Source: Pachyseris speciosa
Lineage: Eukaryota; Cnidaria; Anthozoa; Scleractinia; Pachyseridae
Assembly: GCA_016490735.1 (NCBI GenBank)
Contig: JAEMWC010000259.1
Location: forward strand, 390,001 to 454,000
Reading direction: 5' to 3'
DNA length: 64,000 nt
This document shows positions 41,701-53,700 of the stretch, in pieces. Below the pieces are notes generated by a model. It saw only the letters and a list, made by a program, of their open reading frames with translations, did no database searches and was not told where the DNA came from. Numbering within the stretch: the stretch's first letter is position 1; every line of letters begins with the position of its first letter. Both the position numbers and the translations under genes were made by a program.

Positions 41701-44700
41701 TGTTAGAGAGATAGACTGGTCTAGGCAAATTTGTACGAATATTTTTATCCAGGATCGGAGTTAGTGGAGTGCTACAATCTGTTGTTTGACTAAAGTTAAA
41801 TATTGAAATAATTGAAAAGTAATCAGTACCATAAGCAAGGCCTCCTCATAAACTTTCATTTGAATTAATATTTGAGGACTCTTAAGTAAAGACAACCTTA
41901 CAAACAATCCCATAGCAAAGTACTGCTCATTGGCTTTCATTTGAGTGGTTGCACTTGAGCATTTTGTTTACAGACGCAAAAGTTAAAATTGCTTTGTACA
42001 GCATGGATAAATAGTGCCACAGGAAAGTATACTGGCATACTTTAGGATTTCATTGGCATAGGAACAAACAAAAAAGACTCCTTGTTACATTGTGTGTCTA
42101 CTAGCATTTGAACTGTCATGTATTACCGCGTTATTTTATTATTCAAGGCGTTTATGCCAGAGGAAGTGGTGCAAATCCTGAGCAAGTGTGCCGCGGAAAT
42201 TGAGCAGCATCTTCACGCCATCATGGCACCTCCCAGCAATCAGCACGTGGTTACAATACATAGCCTGCTGGACGCTGTAGTGCAGGCGCGTATATCAAGA
42301 GACAACATGGCGGCACTGAGGCTTTTACATAAGGTATGTATTTACAGAGAACAACCAGTTATTCCCTCACATGGTAAATAAATGTTTTCTTTAGTGGTCT
42401 TCAACCCAAAACGAAAGAAATCGCTCTGTCAATTCGCAAAAGACCCGGACAATGAAATGAGCCTATCAAAATTCGTAGAAAATAATGTAATCGGTACTAT
42501 TGATAAAGTGGTTGTATTTCATTGTGACTTTTTGTCTTCCAGGCTGTAGAGGGTCTGCTCGAAGGTGTTGCCCCCTTACCAAATGATGCGGAACTGTCGT
42601 TAAGATACCGCGACTGTCACCTTATCGTGCTGAGAGGACTCCAGGACCCGCGCGGTTATGGACCCATGTGGACAGCTAGACACGTGACCAAGTAAGCTAC
42701 GAGACTGGAACAACTCATGGTAGAAGGCAGTGTCTGATTGTTTTCCAGGGGTGGTAAAACCGCGTCGGAATGTAGGAGTTTAAAAAGTTTCTATCTGTCG
42801 TAATTGTTAGCCTTTATATTTTGCCCAGAGTTGTTCAGCTGATGTGCCGGTACTCAAGTAATTGATTTTATTTTCTACTTGCTTGGTTTAGGTTTGTGTG
42901 TGACTGCCCCCTGAGTTGAAGTTTAACGTGGACGCCATCGATATTCTGATTCGCAGTCATCTCCTGAACATGAGAGAGTTTGATCTTCACCTCGTGCAGG
43001 TGGGATACTTAAAACCATTTATCTCAAAGAACTACAATTCAATAAGTTGTGTTCTCATTTTCCCAACATGCTTAAATTGTTTTGCAAACAGCCCACAGTT
43101 CTTTTAATCAGTTTTTCTGTAATCTGTCTCAGTTCGCCCAACAAAGCTCCCGAGTCACCTCACTGAGGCATTTAGTTCGCCTAGCTCGTGACATTACTGC
43201 TTATAACCTCGAAGACTGCACTTCAAAAACCCAACACCGAAAACTTAAAGAATAGTTTTTCATACCGTGGTGCTAAGCTATGGAATTCCCATCCATCTGC
43301 GATTAAAGCAGAACCGTCTCTTGATGTCTTTAGGAAATCTCTACGCACACCCGGACTCCATGACATCAATTAATACTTCTTTCTAGCTTTTGTATACTTG
43401 TAAGTCATGTAATTTTTATTCAGTATGTCTTTTGATATTTTATTGCATGCACGGCCTTCTTAGTTGGAAACCAATTCCATGTAGTTGAAGAAACTCCGTG
43501 TTGAAAAAAAATGTTTATGTCTATTTGAATCCAAACCACCTTTATTCCTTATTTCTTATATTTTTCTCCTTTTTCAAGTTTTTCTTTCTTATTATTTTCA
43601 CAATAAAAAATTTCTAGATAGCATTTCTTGCTGAAAATACCATGTTTTGTTTTCAGTGTATGGACAACGGCCATAACCTTCAATCGTTGCACTTTGCAAT
43701 TCAACTCGCCAAGTACGTGTCAGACGACAAGCAGAGTCCACATGTCACCGAGGTACGATGTGTTTTGCGATAAAGGCTTTCACAACTGCAGTTACCTCGC
43801 ATAGAGATTTTCTTATCAGTAGTGTTTCTTTGTTTCTTTATCCGCTTAATGAGTATTTTTTTCGGTAGAACGATCTCTATCACACCATTGAAGCGCTGAC
43901 GAGGTTAGCTCACAGCAGGCAGAATTCTGAAGGGTAAGTTGTGTTATTTTCTGTGATGTACTGTTTTCCTGGATGCGGAACTTTGCTCTGGTGATCGCAT
44001 GTTAACTTCGAGTCAGTCGGTAAAATCCTGAAGTGCTGACATTGAAATAAGGCTATTAAGTGATACTTGCAGTACTGCGTGATAGTGTGCTTTCTTTCTG
44101 TTGTAAGAACTTGGCTCTAAACTCCTGAGTCTTTGACTCTGTCAACCATGACTTTTCTGCGTTGCTGTTTATGTTACGCTAAAAGGTCGTTCTATCTTTT
44201 GAGTCTGCGGATGAAATCCTGAAGTGTTACCATTGAACTTAAAGCTACTGTGCAGTACTTTCCTGTCGTTCCGTTGATTCTATAAGGTGATTCTGACTTT
44301 TGAGCCTGTAGATGAATTACCAAATTGTGACCATTCAACTGAGTAAACGCTGGTTTTCACTAGCGATGGAGTCTGAGTCGGAGTCATAATCAGAAGCGTG
44401 GAGCGTTATGATCTAGTGAAAATCAAAGCGACGGAGTCCGAAGCAAAATACTGATTCCGTTATGACTCCGTCGCTTATGATCTAGTGAAAACTAGATTGT
44501 GAGAGTCGCAAGCACTATTTTGGTATCAAACTGTAATCCGAGAGGGTGAGAACAAGCATTGTGATTGGTTGGTTCTTGCGCTTCTGCTTCCGACTCCGAC
44601 AATCTAGTTTTCACTGGATCATAAGCGACGGATTCATAAGCGGAATCGGAAGAAAATGGAAACGTTCTGATTCTTCCGACTCCGATTCCGTCGAGCTTAT

Positions 44701-47700
44701 GACTCCGCTTACGACTCCAATTTTTTTATTTTCACTGGGTCATAGCGCTCTTACGACTCTGACTCCGACTCCGTCGCTAGTGAAAACCAGCCTTAACTGA
44801 GCATTTCTTTCATGTGGTGCTGTTTATTGCATTGTTAAAAGTGGTTTTAATTTTAGAGCGTGTGCGTGAAACGATGAGCGGACTTTAGAGCGGTACGTTC
44901 TTTTTGTGGGGTTTCCTTGTTATTATGTTATGTTTAATAAATGAGCAGGAGTGTTTTATCAAGTTTAAAACACGAGGCGCAGCCGAGTGTTTTAGGACTT
45001 GATAAAACACGAATTGCGAATTTATTAAACGGCTTAAAAAGCTTTACTGTACATCTATCGATTCTTGCACTAAAATTTAGATTTTGGCCTAGAAAATCGG
45101 ATGTAAAATTTAGCCGTGTCTTTATCAGATATAAAGACACTCATTGAAAATTAATTTCTTTTGTATTCCTTAATGAGTTTTTTTAAGTAGAATGAAATTT
45201 GTTTTTATTTGATTCTGCTGTTTTTACTTTTGTTTTTCTTTGTTAGTTTATTTCTTTATTTTTTTTCCATTCTGAATGTTACGATTCTCTGAAGTATTTT
45301 GATTGTCTTGGTTTTCATCTCCAGACTGTCTTCGTTTCTGGAAGGCGCCCACAATGGTCCTTTGTCATCGCAGGGTGTTGGGTCTCACCATGAGATGGGT
45401 GATAACAAGGCACCTGGAGGTCCCACATCACTGACCTCGGGTGTGTCTTCTGGAGTGTCTGGTACATTCCATGGCTATGAGGATCCTCCTGGTCTGCACG
45501 AGAAGGTGCCACAAGTGTTTTTGCTTTGCTTTTTATTCTTTTCACCTACCCGAAGGAATGTCTGGTACAAACAGTGTAATAGAGGTAGTTAGCAGGACAT
45601 CTCAAGGAGTTAACGGGTTGTCTTCAGGGTTGACAAACTGTGATAACCAAACACGTGTAGTCGTCGCATTAGAAGTAAGCTTCACAGAAACACGAAACGC
45701 TAGGTAGGGAAACCGTAGATTTTGAATTTGCACTTCTGTCTTTTCATGAGCATTCCCAAAAGAATGAGTTCTTGAAATTGAGAACCCTGGTAAAGAGAAT
45801 TTACTACTGGGCGTGATTAATATTCCATGTGGCTAATCATAGGGCTATTTTTTCAGGTTGAGTACTTACTGAGAGAATGGGTTCGCCTCTACCACCAGCC
45901 CGGAGCGGGAAAAGAAAGCGAGAAAGCCTTCTCTACGTTTGTCGCTCTGGTAAGAAGTTCGTTTGGGGGAGCAGGGTTGGCGCAGTGGTGAGAGCGCTCA
46001 TCTTCCACCAATGTATCCCGGGTTCGATTCCCGGACTCGGCGTGACTCTCTGCTACCAAGCATGCTGACAATAATTCTAAGCCGATTCCAAACCAGTACA
46101 GCATTCTTTTTAAACAATAGTAATTGTTTAATTTACACATTTTTACCTTGCTTTGTCTTCTTATCATTTTTATCTCGCCTTTTCTTGCATATATTTTATC
46201 ATTTCGTGTTCCATTTTTATCCGTCGAAGGCTGTAGATTGACAGCCGAAAGCTCATTTTCTTTTTAAAATTTTTTAGCAAGTGAACGTTTTTATGTCTTA
46301 TCCTGGCTGCGCTTCAATCTTTTATTGTTATTGTTGTTGTTGTTTGTTGTTGTTGTTGTTGTTGGTTGTTGTTGCTGTTGCTGTTGCTGTTGGTTGTTGT
46401 TGCTGCTGTTGCTGTTGTTGTTATTGTTATTGTTATTGTAGTTGTTGTTGTTGTTGTTGTTGTTATTGTTATTACTGATATCTCCTAACACTTGCACAAG
46501 TGATGAAATGTTCTAATATTGTTTTCTGTGTACATTTCAGTTGCAGCAACAAGGAATTCTTAAAACGGATGATCTGATCACGAGATTCTTCCGCATCAGC
46601 ACGGAACGGTGCGTGGAAGTTACATACAGAGCCCTCGGAGATCATGTGAGTTCGTAGAAGTTGTTTGATAAAATATTCTTAGTTCGCGATTGCGAGGTTT
46701 GTAGCCAATTTTTTGCGAGTGTGGAGGAGGGCAAAAGGATTGTAGTCAGGGAGGAGGGGGTGGCGAAAACAGAAAGTCTCCCACCCAGTCCGAAGCCACC
46801 AGGTCATTTAAAGTCGGAGATTCTTGTTGAACAGCCCTCATAAAATGGAAGGTGCGACTTCTTGCGGTATAAAACATAACACGAAAAATACTTTCTAATA
46901 TTAAGAAACAGTAATGGCTAGGAACCTAAATTCTTGTCACAGCTGAAACCTCTTCAGGGCGTTTGAGGAACGGACCATCGGTTGCACTTCTTAACCTGGC
47001 CGTTCACTTGCTGGTTGACCTTCCTGCTAACCTGCTGGGTACCGCTAACGTTCCTGCATGTGTGGCGTTTTCTATCTTTCAGCCCAGCAGCCCCACCATG
47101 GCGCGTGCTAAGTGTTATAATACGCTGGACGCTTACTGCAAGTTAATAGCGCTGCTAGTGCGTCACTCGGGAGATGCCTCGAACAACGTCACCAAGATTA
47201 ATCTGCTTAGTAGGGTAAGGAATTTTTTGTTCAGTTTAAGACCTATTTTAGCCTCACTGGAAACACAAACCCAAGTTGTGGTTTAGTGTTCTTTATCGAA
47301 GAGTGTGTCACCCACTGTTATGGGTGGCAAGTCGATTAAAAGTTGAAAAAATTGAAAAAAATTGTGACAAAATCACTTCTATAGGGACTAGATATTAAAA
47401 TGAAACACGTTCAGCGGAAATAAATAAACGTCTTTGCTGCTAATTTGTTTCGTGACCTTTAGATCACGTGACAAAATGTGATTAAAGACCGCGTGAAGCT
47501 TCCAGCAGCCCCCATCCCTTTGTCGTTTTCTGAGGGTATGTCGTCAAGGGAATGGCAAAAAAATAATATGGCTTGCTCTCCCCGCTTAAAGCCATTTTAT
47601 TTTCCTCTTAGGAATGCGCAAACATTTTTAGAGCGAGTGGAGCCATGATTATGAAAAGCGCAAATACCTCCGTGACCGGAGGGTCCCTTTGGGTAATCAA

Positions 47701-50700
47701 AAAAGTTTTCGGGAATGTCGGTTCGATTGTAAAAGGGAAAGTATTCTGGTTAGTGTATCCGTAACAACAAATGAAAGGTGATGTGTGCTTATGTGTGTGT
47801 CTTTGTGTTATTTTTCTTCATAACAGGTACTTGGTACAGTGGCTACAGTGCTGTTCCAAGATCACGAGATTCGTCACACGGACTTTCAGCAGCTTCCGTA
47901 TCATCGAGTATTCATCATGTTGCTGGTTGAGCTCAACCAACCTGAACCCATCCTTGAGGCCATTAATTTCCAGGTGCTTCAGACGTTCAGGTCAGCAAAA
48001 TAGCTGGATACGCGTGTGTGTTTTCAGGTTGCCTAACGTATCCAAGCATTTATTGTTAACGTATGCTGGTATTTTTTGGAGGGAAGGGGAGGGTTAATGA
48101 AACTCGCACTGGTCGAAAATTCCTTGTACCAGACTCAATAGAGGGACTTTTCACACCTTTTCGTACCAGACATATCCTTTTTTAGTCAAAAGAAATGTAG
48201 CCTCCTTCGCAGCCATTGTTTGTGTCAGTCCTATTCTCCCTCCCCACCAACGTCTACTGAACCGAGCCGGGCATTCCATTCCCATTGTGTCTGAGTATCC
48301 AATCAGGAGAGAAAATAGAATAGACACAAACAACGGCTGCGAAGGAGGCTATGGGAATTTAGCCACTGAAATTTAAAAGTCACGTTGTGATTGGTCAGTT
48401 CCTGGGAATGGAATGTCCGACTCGGTTCAGCAGACGTTGGTTGGGGGAGGAGGAGAGAATAGGACCGACACAAACCAGGCTAAAAGAAATGAAGCAACTC
48501 TGGGTTTCACCGTACTTTGCAATAAACTTTTCTTAACTACTGTTAACCGAGTTTGTAGTTTAACATCAAGTGACAATGGCAGTGACTGCAAAAATTGTTT
48601 TAGTTGAACTCCGTTTTAACCTCTATGTGATCGATTCGTTCTTAGCACTGTGTTCCATGCCCTTCGGCCTTCCCGGGCACCAGGGTTCGCGTACGCTTGG
48701 CTCGAGCTGATTTCCCATCGCCTGCTCATGTCTAAGCTTCTCCTCAACACACCACAGCAAAAGGTAACATCTTGCAACGATAAGTCCTGATATTGCTTTT
48801 GTTTCGCGCAAATCGTATTTTTGAGAGACTTTGTAAGAAACAACCAAACAAAGAAGCAAACAAATAAAAGGAAAAGTGCAAAAACAGAAAACAACACCAT
48901 GAACGTGTTGACCAGCGCCGCGGGATTGATGCAGCCATTTTCTTTTCTTGCTAGATTTATCACATTTTTGTCTGTTTGGTTTTAGCAAATCGTCGCACAA
49001 TACATGCTACTTTGTGAATTTTCAACGCCTTCATTAAGTAGTTAGCTTCTGTTTCTATAATTTTCTCAGTGATGATAAAACTATGGGCCATGTTCGAAAC
49101 TAGTAAGGGCGTGGGAACGAACCAATGAAATTGAAGTAGATCGATTCTCACATGAAAGGGTATCTCAAAATAAGCAGTTTCAGCAAGTTTGAGTACGTTT
49201 GGTTGAAAAGCCGCCAGATAACATGTATTTAAAACTTAAAAAATCCCATACAAATGTCTTCATTTCGGAAAGTGTGTCCCTCCAAACCATACAGTCTCTA
49301 ATTTTCACAATTTTCAAACGCATTTTTTTCAGCTCCAATTCGACTGAACAGCGTCAAAGTTGGTTAGTTTACCATTTTTGAGATGCCCTTTCATGCATTG
49401 GAAACAATTTTTCCAATCGATAAATTTTAAAACCTCGTTCCCAGGCCCTTACTCGTTTAGAAAATGGCCCATTACGAGAAACTACGTTTGCAGTTGCGAA
49501 GTAACCACTCTAAAATAATGTTATTTTTTGGATTTGTTTGTTTTCCGCAGGGCTGGGTTCTTTTTCAGCAACTGTTGATTGACCTATTCAAGTTCTTAGC
49601 ACCATTCTTAAGGAACGCGGAGCTGGCGAAACAAACGCATTTGCTTTACAAGGTAAGGCGCGCTCGTGTGGATTAAGATTAAGATTGATCATAGCATTTC
49701 TGCTTGTGATGTCTTCTGTAGTGCAAGGTTGTCCACTTTTCCTCATTGCTGATGGTTACTTTTCCCAGGGCACCTTGCGCGTGTTGTTGGTTCTGCTCCA
49801 TGACTTCCCAGAGTTCCTCTGTGATTACCACTTCAGTTTCTGTGACGTCATCCCCCCTAATTGCATCCAGATGAGAAACCTGATCCTCAGTGCCTTCCCG
49901 CGCAACATGAGGCTCCCAGACCCCTTCACGCCTAACTTGAAGGTATGGTTCCTTGTTGACAGAAGAAAGTTTTATTCAGAAAAATATAGCCTTTTGCAGA
50001 ATTCCTTCGGCCAGTGAACTACAAGCCCGCAGTTGTGTGTGAGCCATACAGAAACGCTCGTTCTAGCGTTTTCTTTCGGGCCTTGCGTTACTGACGTTGC
50101 CACTACAAACCTCACAAAGAAAATGGCATATTTTCCACTTTAATCAGTCTAGTCAAATGTCAGTCGCTGAATCTAGAATTGCACGTAAAAACTCGAAATG
50201 AAAAAAAAGGGGGATAAATTTACGAAATTGTCCTCAGGAATAAAGAGAAAATGTTTCACTGAGCTTCACTAACAACAGCTGATGCTTTCCTCACTGTGTT
50301 CTGCCTTCCCAAAACAGGTGGATTTGTTGACCGACATCGCTCATTCACCCCGCATCCTGACAAATTTTGCGTCGGCCATCCAGCCTCCTACGTTTAAAAA
50401 GGTAAATTGAATTAATACCTAAACCCAGTACCTGCTGATATTTTCACTATGCTGACTGTGTCAGAATATTAAGACAGCAAATGACAAAACTTTGTAGGAC
50501 TGAAAAAGTTAGTAATATTTCGGTAACAAGTATACCATCATCAGAAGAAATTATGCATACTAGGTAGGTATTAAATATTGCGTTAACAACAATGAAGAGA
50601 CGAAAATGAAAAGGAATATTCTTGAGAAAAGGTACAATTCTCTGCTACCATTACCATTACCATTACCATTACCATTACCATTACCATTACCATTACCATT

Positions 50701-53700
50701 ACCATTACAGACAGACAGTTTGTGGGTGTGGGAAATATTCACACTCTGGTTGACTGCACGGTTTATTTATTTTTCAGGATCTTGACTCGTATCTGAAGAC
50801 TCGCGCTCCAGTGACATTCCTAACAGAGCTGAGGTCCCACTTGCAGGTAAACTGATAGCTGTTTTTTGTTGTTGTTGTTGTTGCACAATTGGCCGCTTGA
50901 TTTTCTGGTGAATGTTATGAGAAATAGGCCGTAAACGCTTGTTGCTTCTTCCAATTGATACTTCGTCAAATTGCTATGTTCTGACTCCATCATACAGAAG
51001 TTCAGACCATTTTCCAATCCTACATATAGAATCGTTGCCTGGCGAGCATTTTGTCGAAGCTATTGTACGTGAACAGTGCCCTTCACCAGAAATTCGCTTT
51101 AAATCAATTTTAAGACCGCCGCCCCCGGTTAGCTCTAAGAGAATCGGTTAGCAACGGACTGCTGAACGGAAGGTCGTGGGTCCAAATCTCAGACCGGACC
51201 ACAAACCAGGCTCCTAAAATAACTCATTAATTGGTGACTGAGATCATCCTAATGCAGATGATCGCGTCATTGGGCGGTGACATTAAGCCGCTGGCGTGGC
51301 CCCCCTCACCTCCACGCGTAAATCCTGAAGGAGACGTAATACAACCCACGCACTGTTCTTAAAAAGTAGGGAACGTATAGTTCCCGGTGCTGTGGTCGGT
51401 TCTATCGGACATCTTAGGGTTCACTGGTAGAATACTCTCGGTAGATGGAGAGGAAAGGGTTAAGTATCTGGTTCCCGTTTCACTTATGTCAGTGTTTTTA
51501 CTGTCTCTATGTAAATCAGGTATCTAATGAGCCAGGCACACGGTACAACGTACCCCTGATGAATGCGCTGGTCCTGTACGTTGGTACCCAGGCCATAACC
51601 TACATACACAGCAAAAGTGGAACACCCTCCATGTCCACCATCACTCATTCGTCCCACATGGACATCTTCCAGAATTTAGCTGTGGATTTGGACACCGAAG
51701 GTACAACTATGCGGAAAACCGGGCATACTGGGGTTTTAAATGGGCATTTGGTGTTTTCTGTTAAACTCTGTAGGGTTTCTTTTGGGGTTAACTTTATCTT
51801 CGTTGTTCAGGCGATTCCGTCGACATAGAAGTTACAGTGTTTCAGTCATTCATTACGTTTAGTCTGTGAAAAATAAATTGGTAAAACCGATCACCAATTA
51901 CGTAGCGAAAGGTCCCTCTTTATGCACAGTGCTCCAATGGAATCAGCCTATCAAAAGCAGCATACTTCAAATAGTCAGTCGTTTCTTAACACAGATACCA
52001 CTGGAGGCCTCGTTTCTTCACCTCACAGTGAAGCTAGACGTCGCGCTAATTACCACAAAATATGGAAACTTTGCTCCACGCCAAGGTCACTGTTATTCGT
52101 TTGAAGAGCTACTGTCGCCTAGAAGATAAACTTTACGTATTTCTTAATTGGTAAATACTTTGTTTTCCCCTTCCAGGGCGGTACCTATTCCTGAACGCCA
52201 TTGCAAACCAGTTGCGATACCCGAACAGTCACACTCACTACTTCAGCTGTGTTCTGCTGTACCTGTTTGCTGAAGCCAACACAGAGGCAATCCAAGAACA
52301 GATCACAAGGTGGGCTGGCTGCAATGCAGTTTATGCACATGGAAATTCAGGGCTAATAAAAGTTATTGGAAATTTTTGGTGAAAATTTGCTAAAAATAGT
52401 CCTAGAAGCCTTCTAGCACTATTTTTAGCACATTTTCACCCAAAAAATTCTAAATTTATTATTAGCATCTATGCTACACAGTTTATCGAACTTTTATCAA
52501 CTGAACTCAAGGCTGCTAATTTTCCACTGAAAACGCTGTTGTTATTGCGTTTTTCAATGACTCGTGAACTCTGACGCTCGCAATCGGCCACTTTGATCGG
52601 TTTGTGTATTTTTACTGTCTGTTGTTAGTCGCGTGTAATCGTGATTGACGAAAGTAAAAAAAAACTTGAAGTTCAGAGTAAGAGAAGTACATGGCATGTT
52701 TGTGTATGCCTTCTGCTGCCACTGTTCGTGCACGATTTCCTTGTAGAGCGTTATACGTTGCTAGCGATGGAACAGATTCGATTGCTCTCTCACACTTGAA
52801 TAGTATTCCAAGTGAAATGCGACGTTTATATTATGCCTGGGATTCAAATTTATCGTCAGAATCTGAATACACAGACTCCTAGCAGTCTTCTTTCGGGATA
52901 GTTGAGCCGGCGCGCGAATAGACTGCGAGTAGTCTCAAATTTCGGCGATGGGGCAGGAGCAAAACGCGCGCACGCGCGAAATTGCGAGGAGACGCGGCAC
53001 GAGGCCCCTCGCGTGTGTTTCTCCCGTTTCACAATCCATTGCCGAAATTAGAGACTACTCGCAGTCTACCGCGCAAAAAGTCCGAAATGTGAAGCGAACG
53101 AGGCCAAGTTTCGATGGCTCCCTCACACTCTCTCAGGCTCGACTATACGACAGAGAGAGACTGTTGCTCGTAGGCTTGCAGTCCACGGAATACAGATACA
53201 GTCGAACCTTTCTTTGCGGCTACCTCTCGTAAGCGACCACTTTTCCAAGATACTAAAATTTTCCTGTCAAATCACTATTATTGGAATCTCTCGTAAGCGA
53301 CCACGACCGCTTTCAGAGATGCCTGTGTGAATTTTTCTATAGTTGTTAACCTCCCACACGCGACCACTTGTCACAAAATCCTGTTTCTCCATGTAAGCAA
53401 ATTTGTTGTTGTCATATTTTCGCTCTCTTGGTCAGCACTGAAAACGTACTGAAATGTCACAAACCGGATGTGTTTCCCGAACTACACTTGCATCATGCAC
53501 GAGTACTTACGACTATTTCGTCCACAGGGTTTTGCTGGAGCGGTTGATAGTAAACAGACCTCATCCGTGGGGTCTACTGATCACCTTTATCGAGCTTATC
53601 AAGAATCATCAGTACAAGTTCTGGACGCACGAGTTTGTCCACTGCGCCCCCGAAATTGAAAAGTAAGTTGAGTGAATTGTCACCTTTCACCTGTATTATT

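Larger units (their letters stand above)
10068..52176 (+). other. CNOT1 introns with nothing further recognised
   Basis: These introns longer than 300 bp showed no element ends, RNA genes or coding sequence: 15294-16135, 18077-18769, 18898-19522, 21143-21552, 21912-22240, 24981-25770 and 25991-26328 (either side of a MITE), 26440-27030, 31424-31864, 36728-37039, 37128-37563, 37716-38144, 38286-38818, 41688-42147, 45506-45856, 46646-47082, 47215-47826, 48764-49550, 49943-50317, 51701-52176. Confidence 0.5.

Noticed and set aside
45968..46045. Possible tRNA gene
   Set aside because: A and B boxes and T stem are present but there is no acceptor stem and no proper anticodon arm; it is a SINE head.
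46281..46497. Poly-Asn/poly-Gln frames on both strands
   Set aside because: Direct translation of the GTT microsatellite.
50645..50709. Interstitial telomeric repeat
   Set aside because: The unit is ACCATT/AATGGT, not TTAGGG.
50560..50742. Gly-Asn repeat frame on the minus strand
   Set aside because: Translation of the ACCATT hexamer array.
52948..53232. 94-aa Arg-rich frame
   Set aside because: Lies across a GC-rich palindromic MITE and continues by chance.
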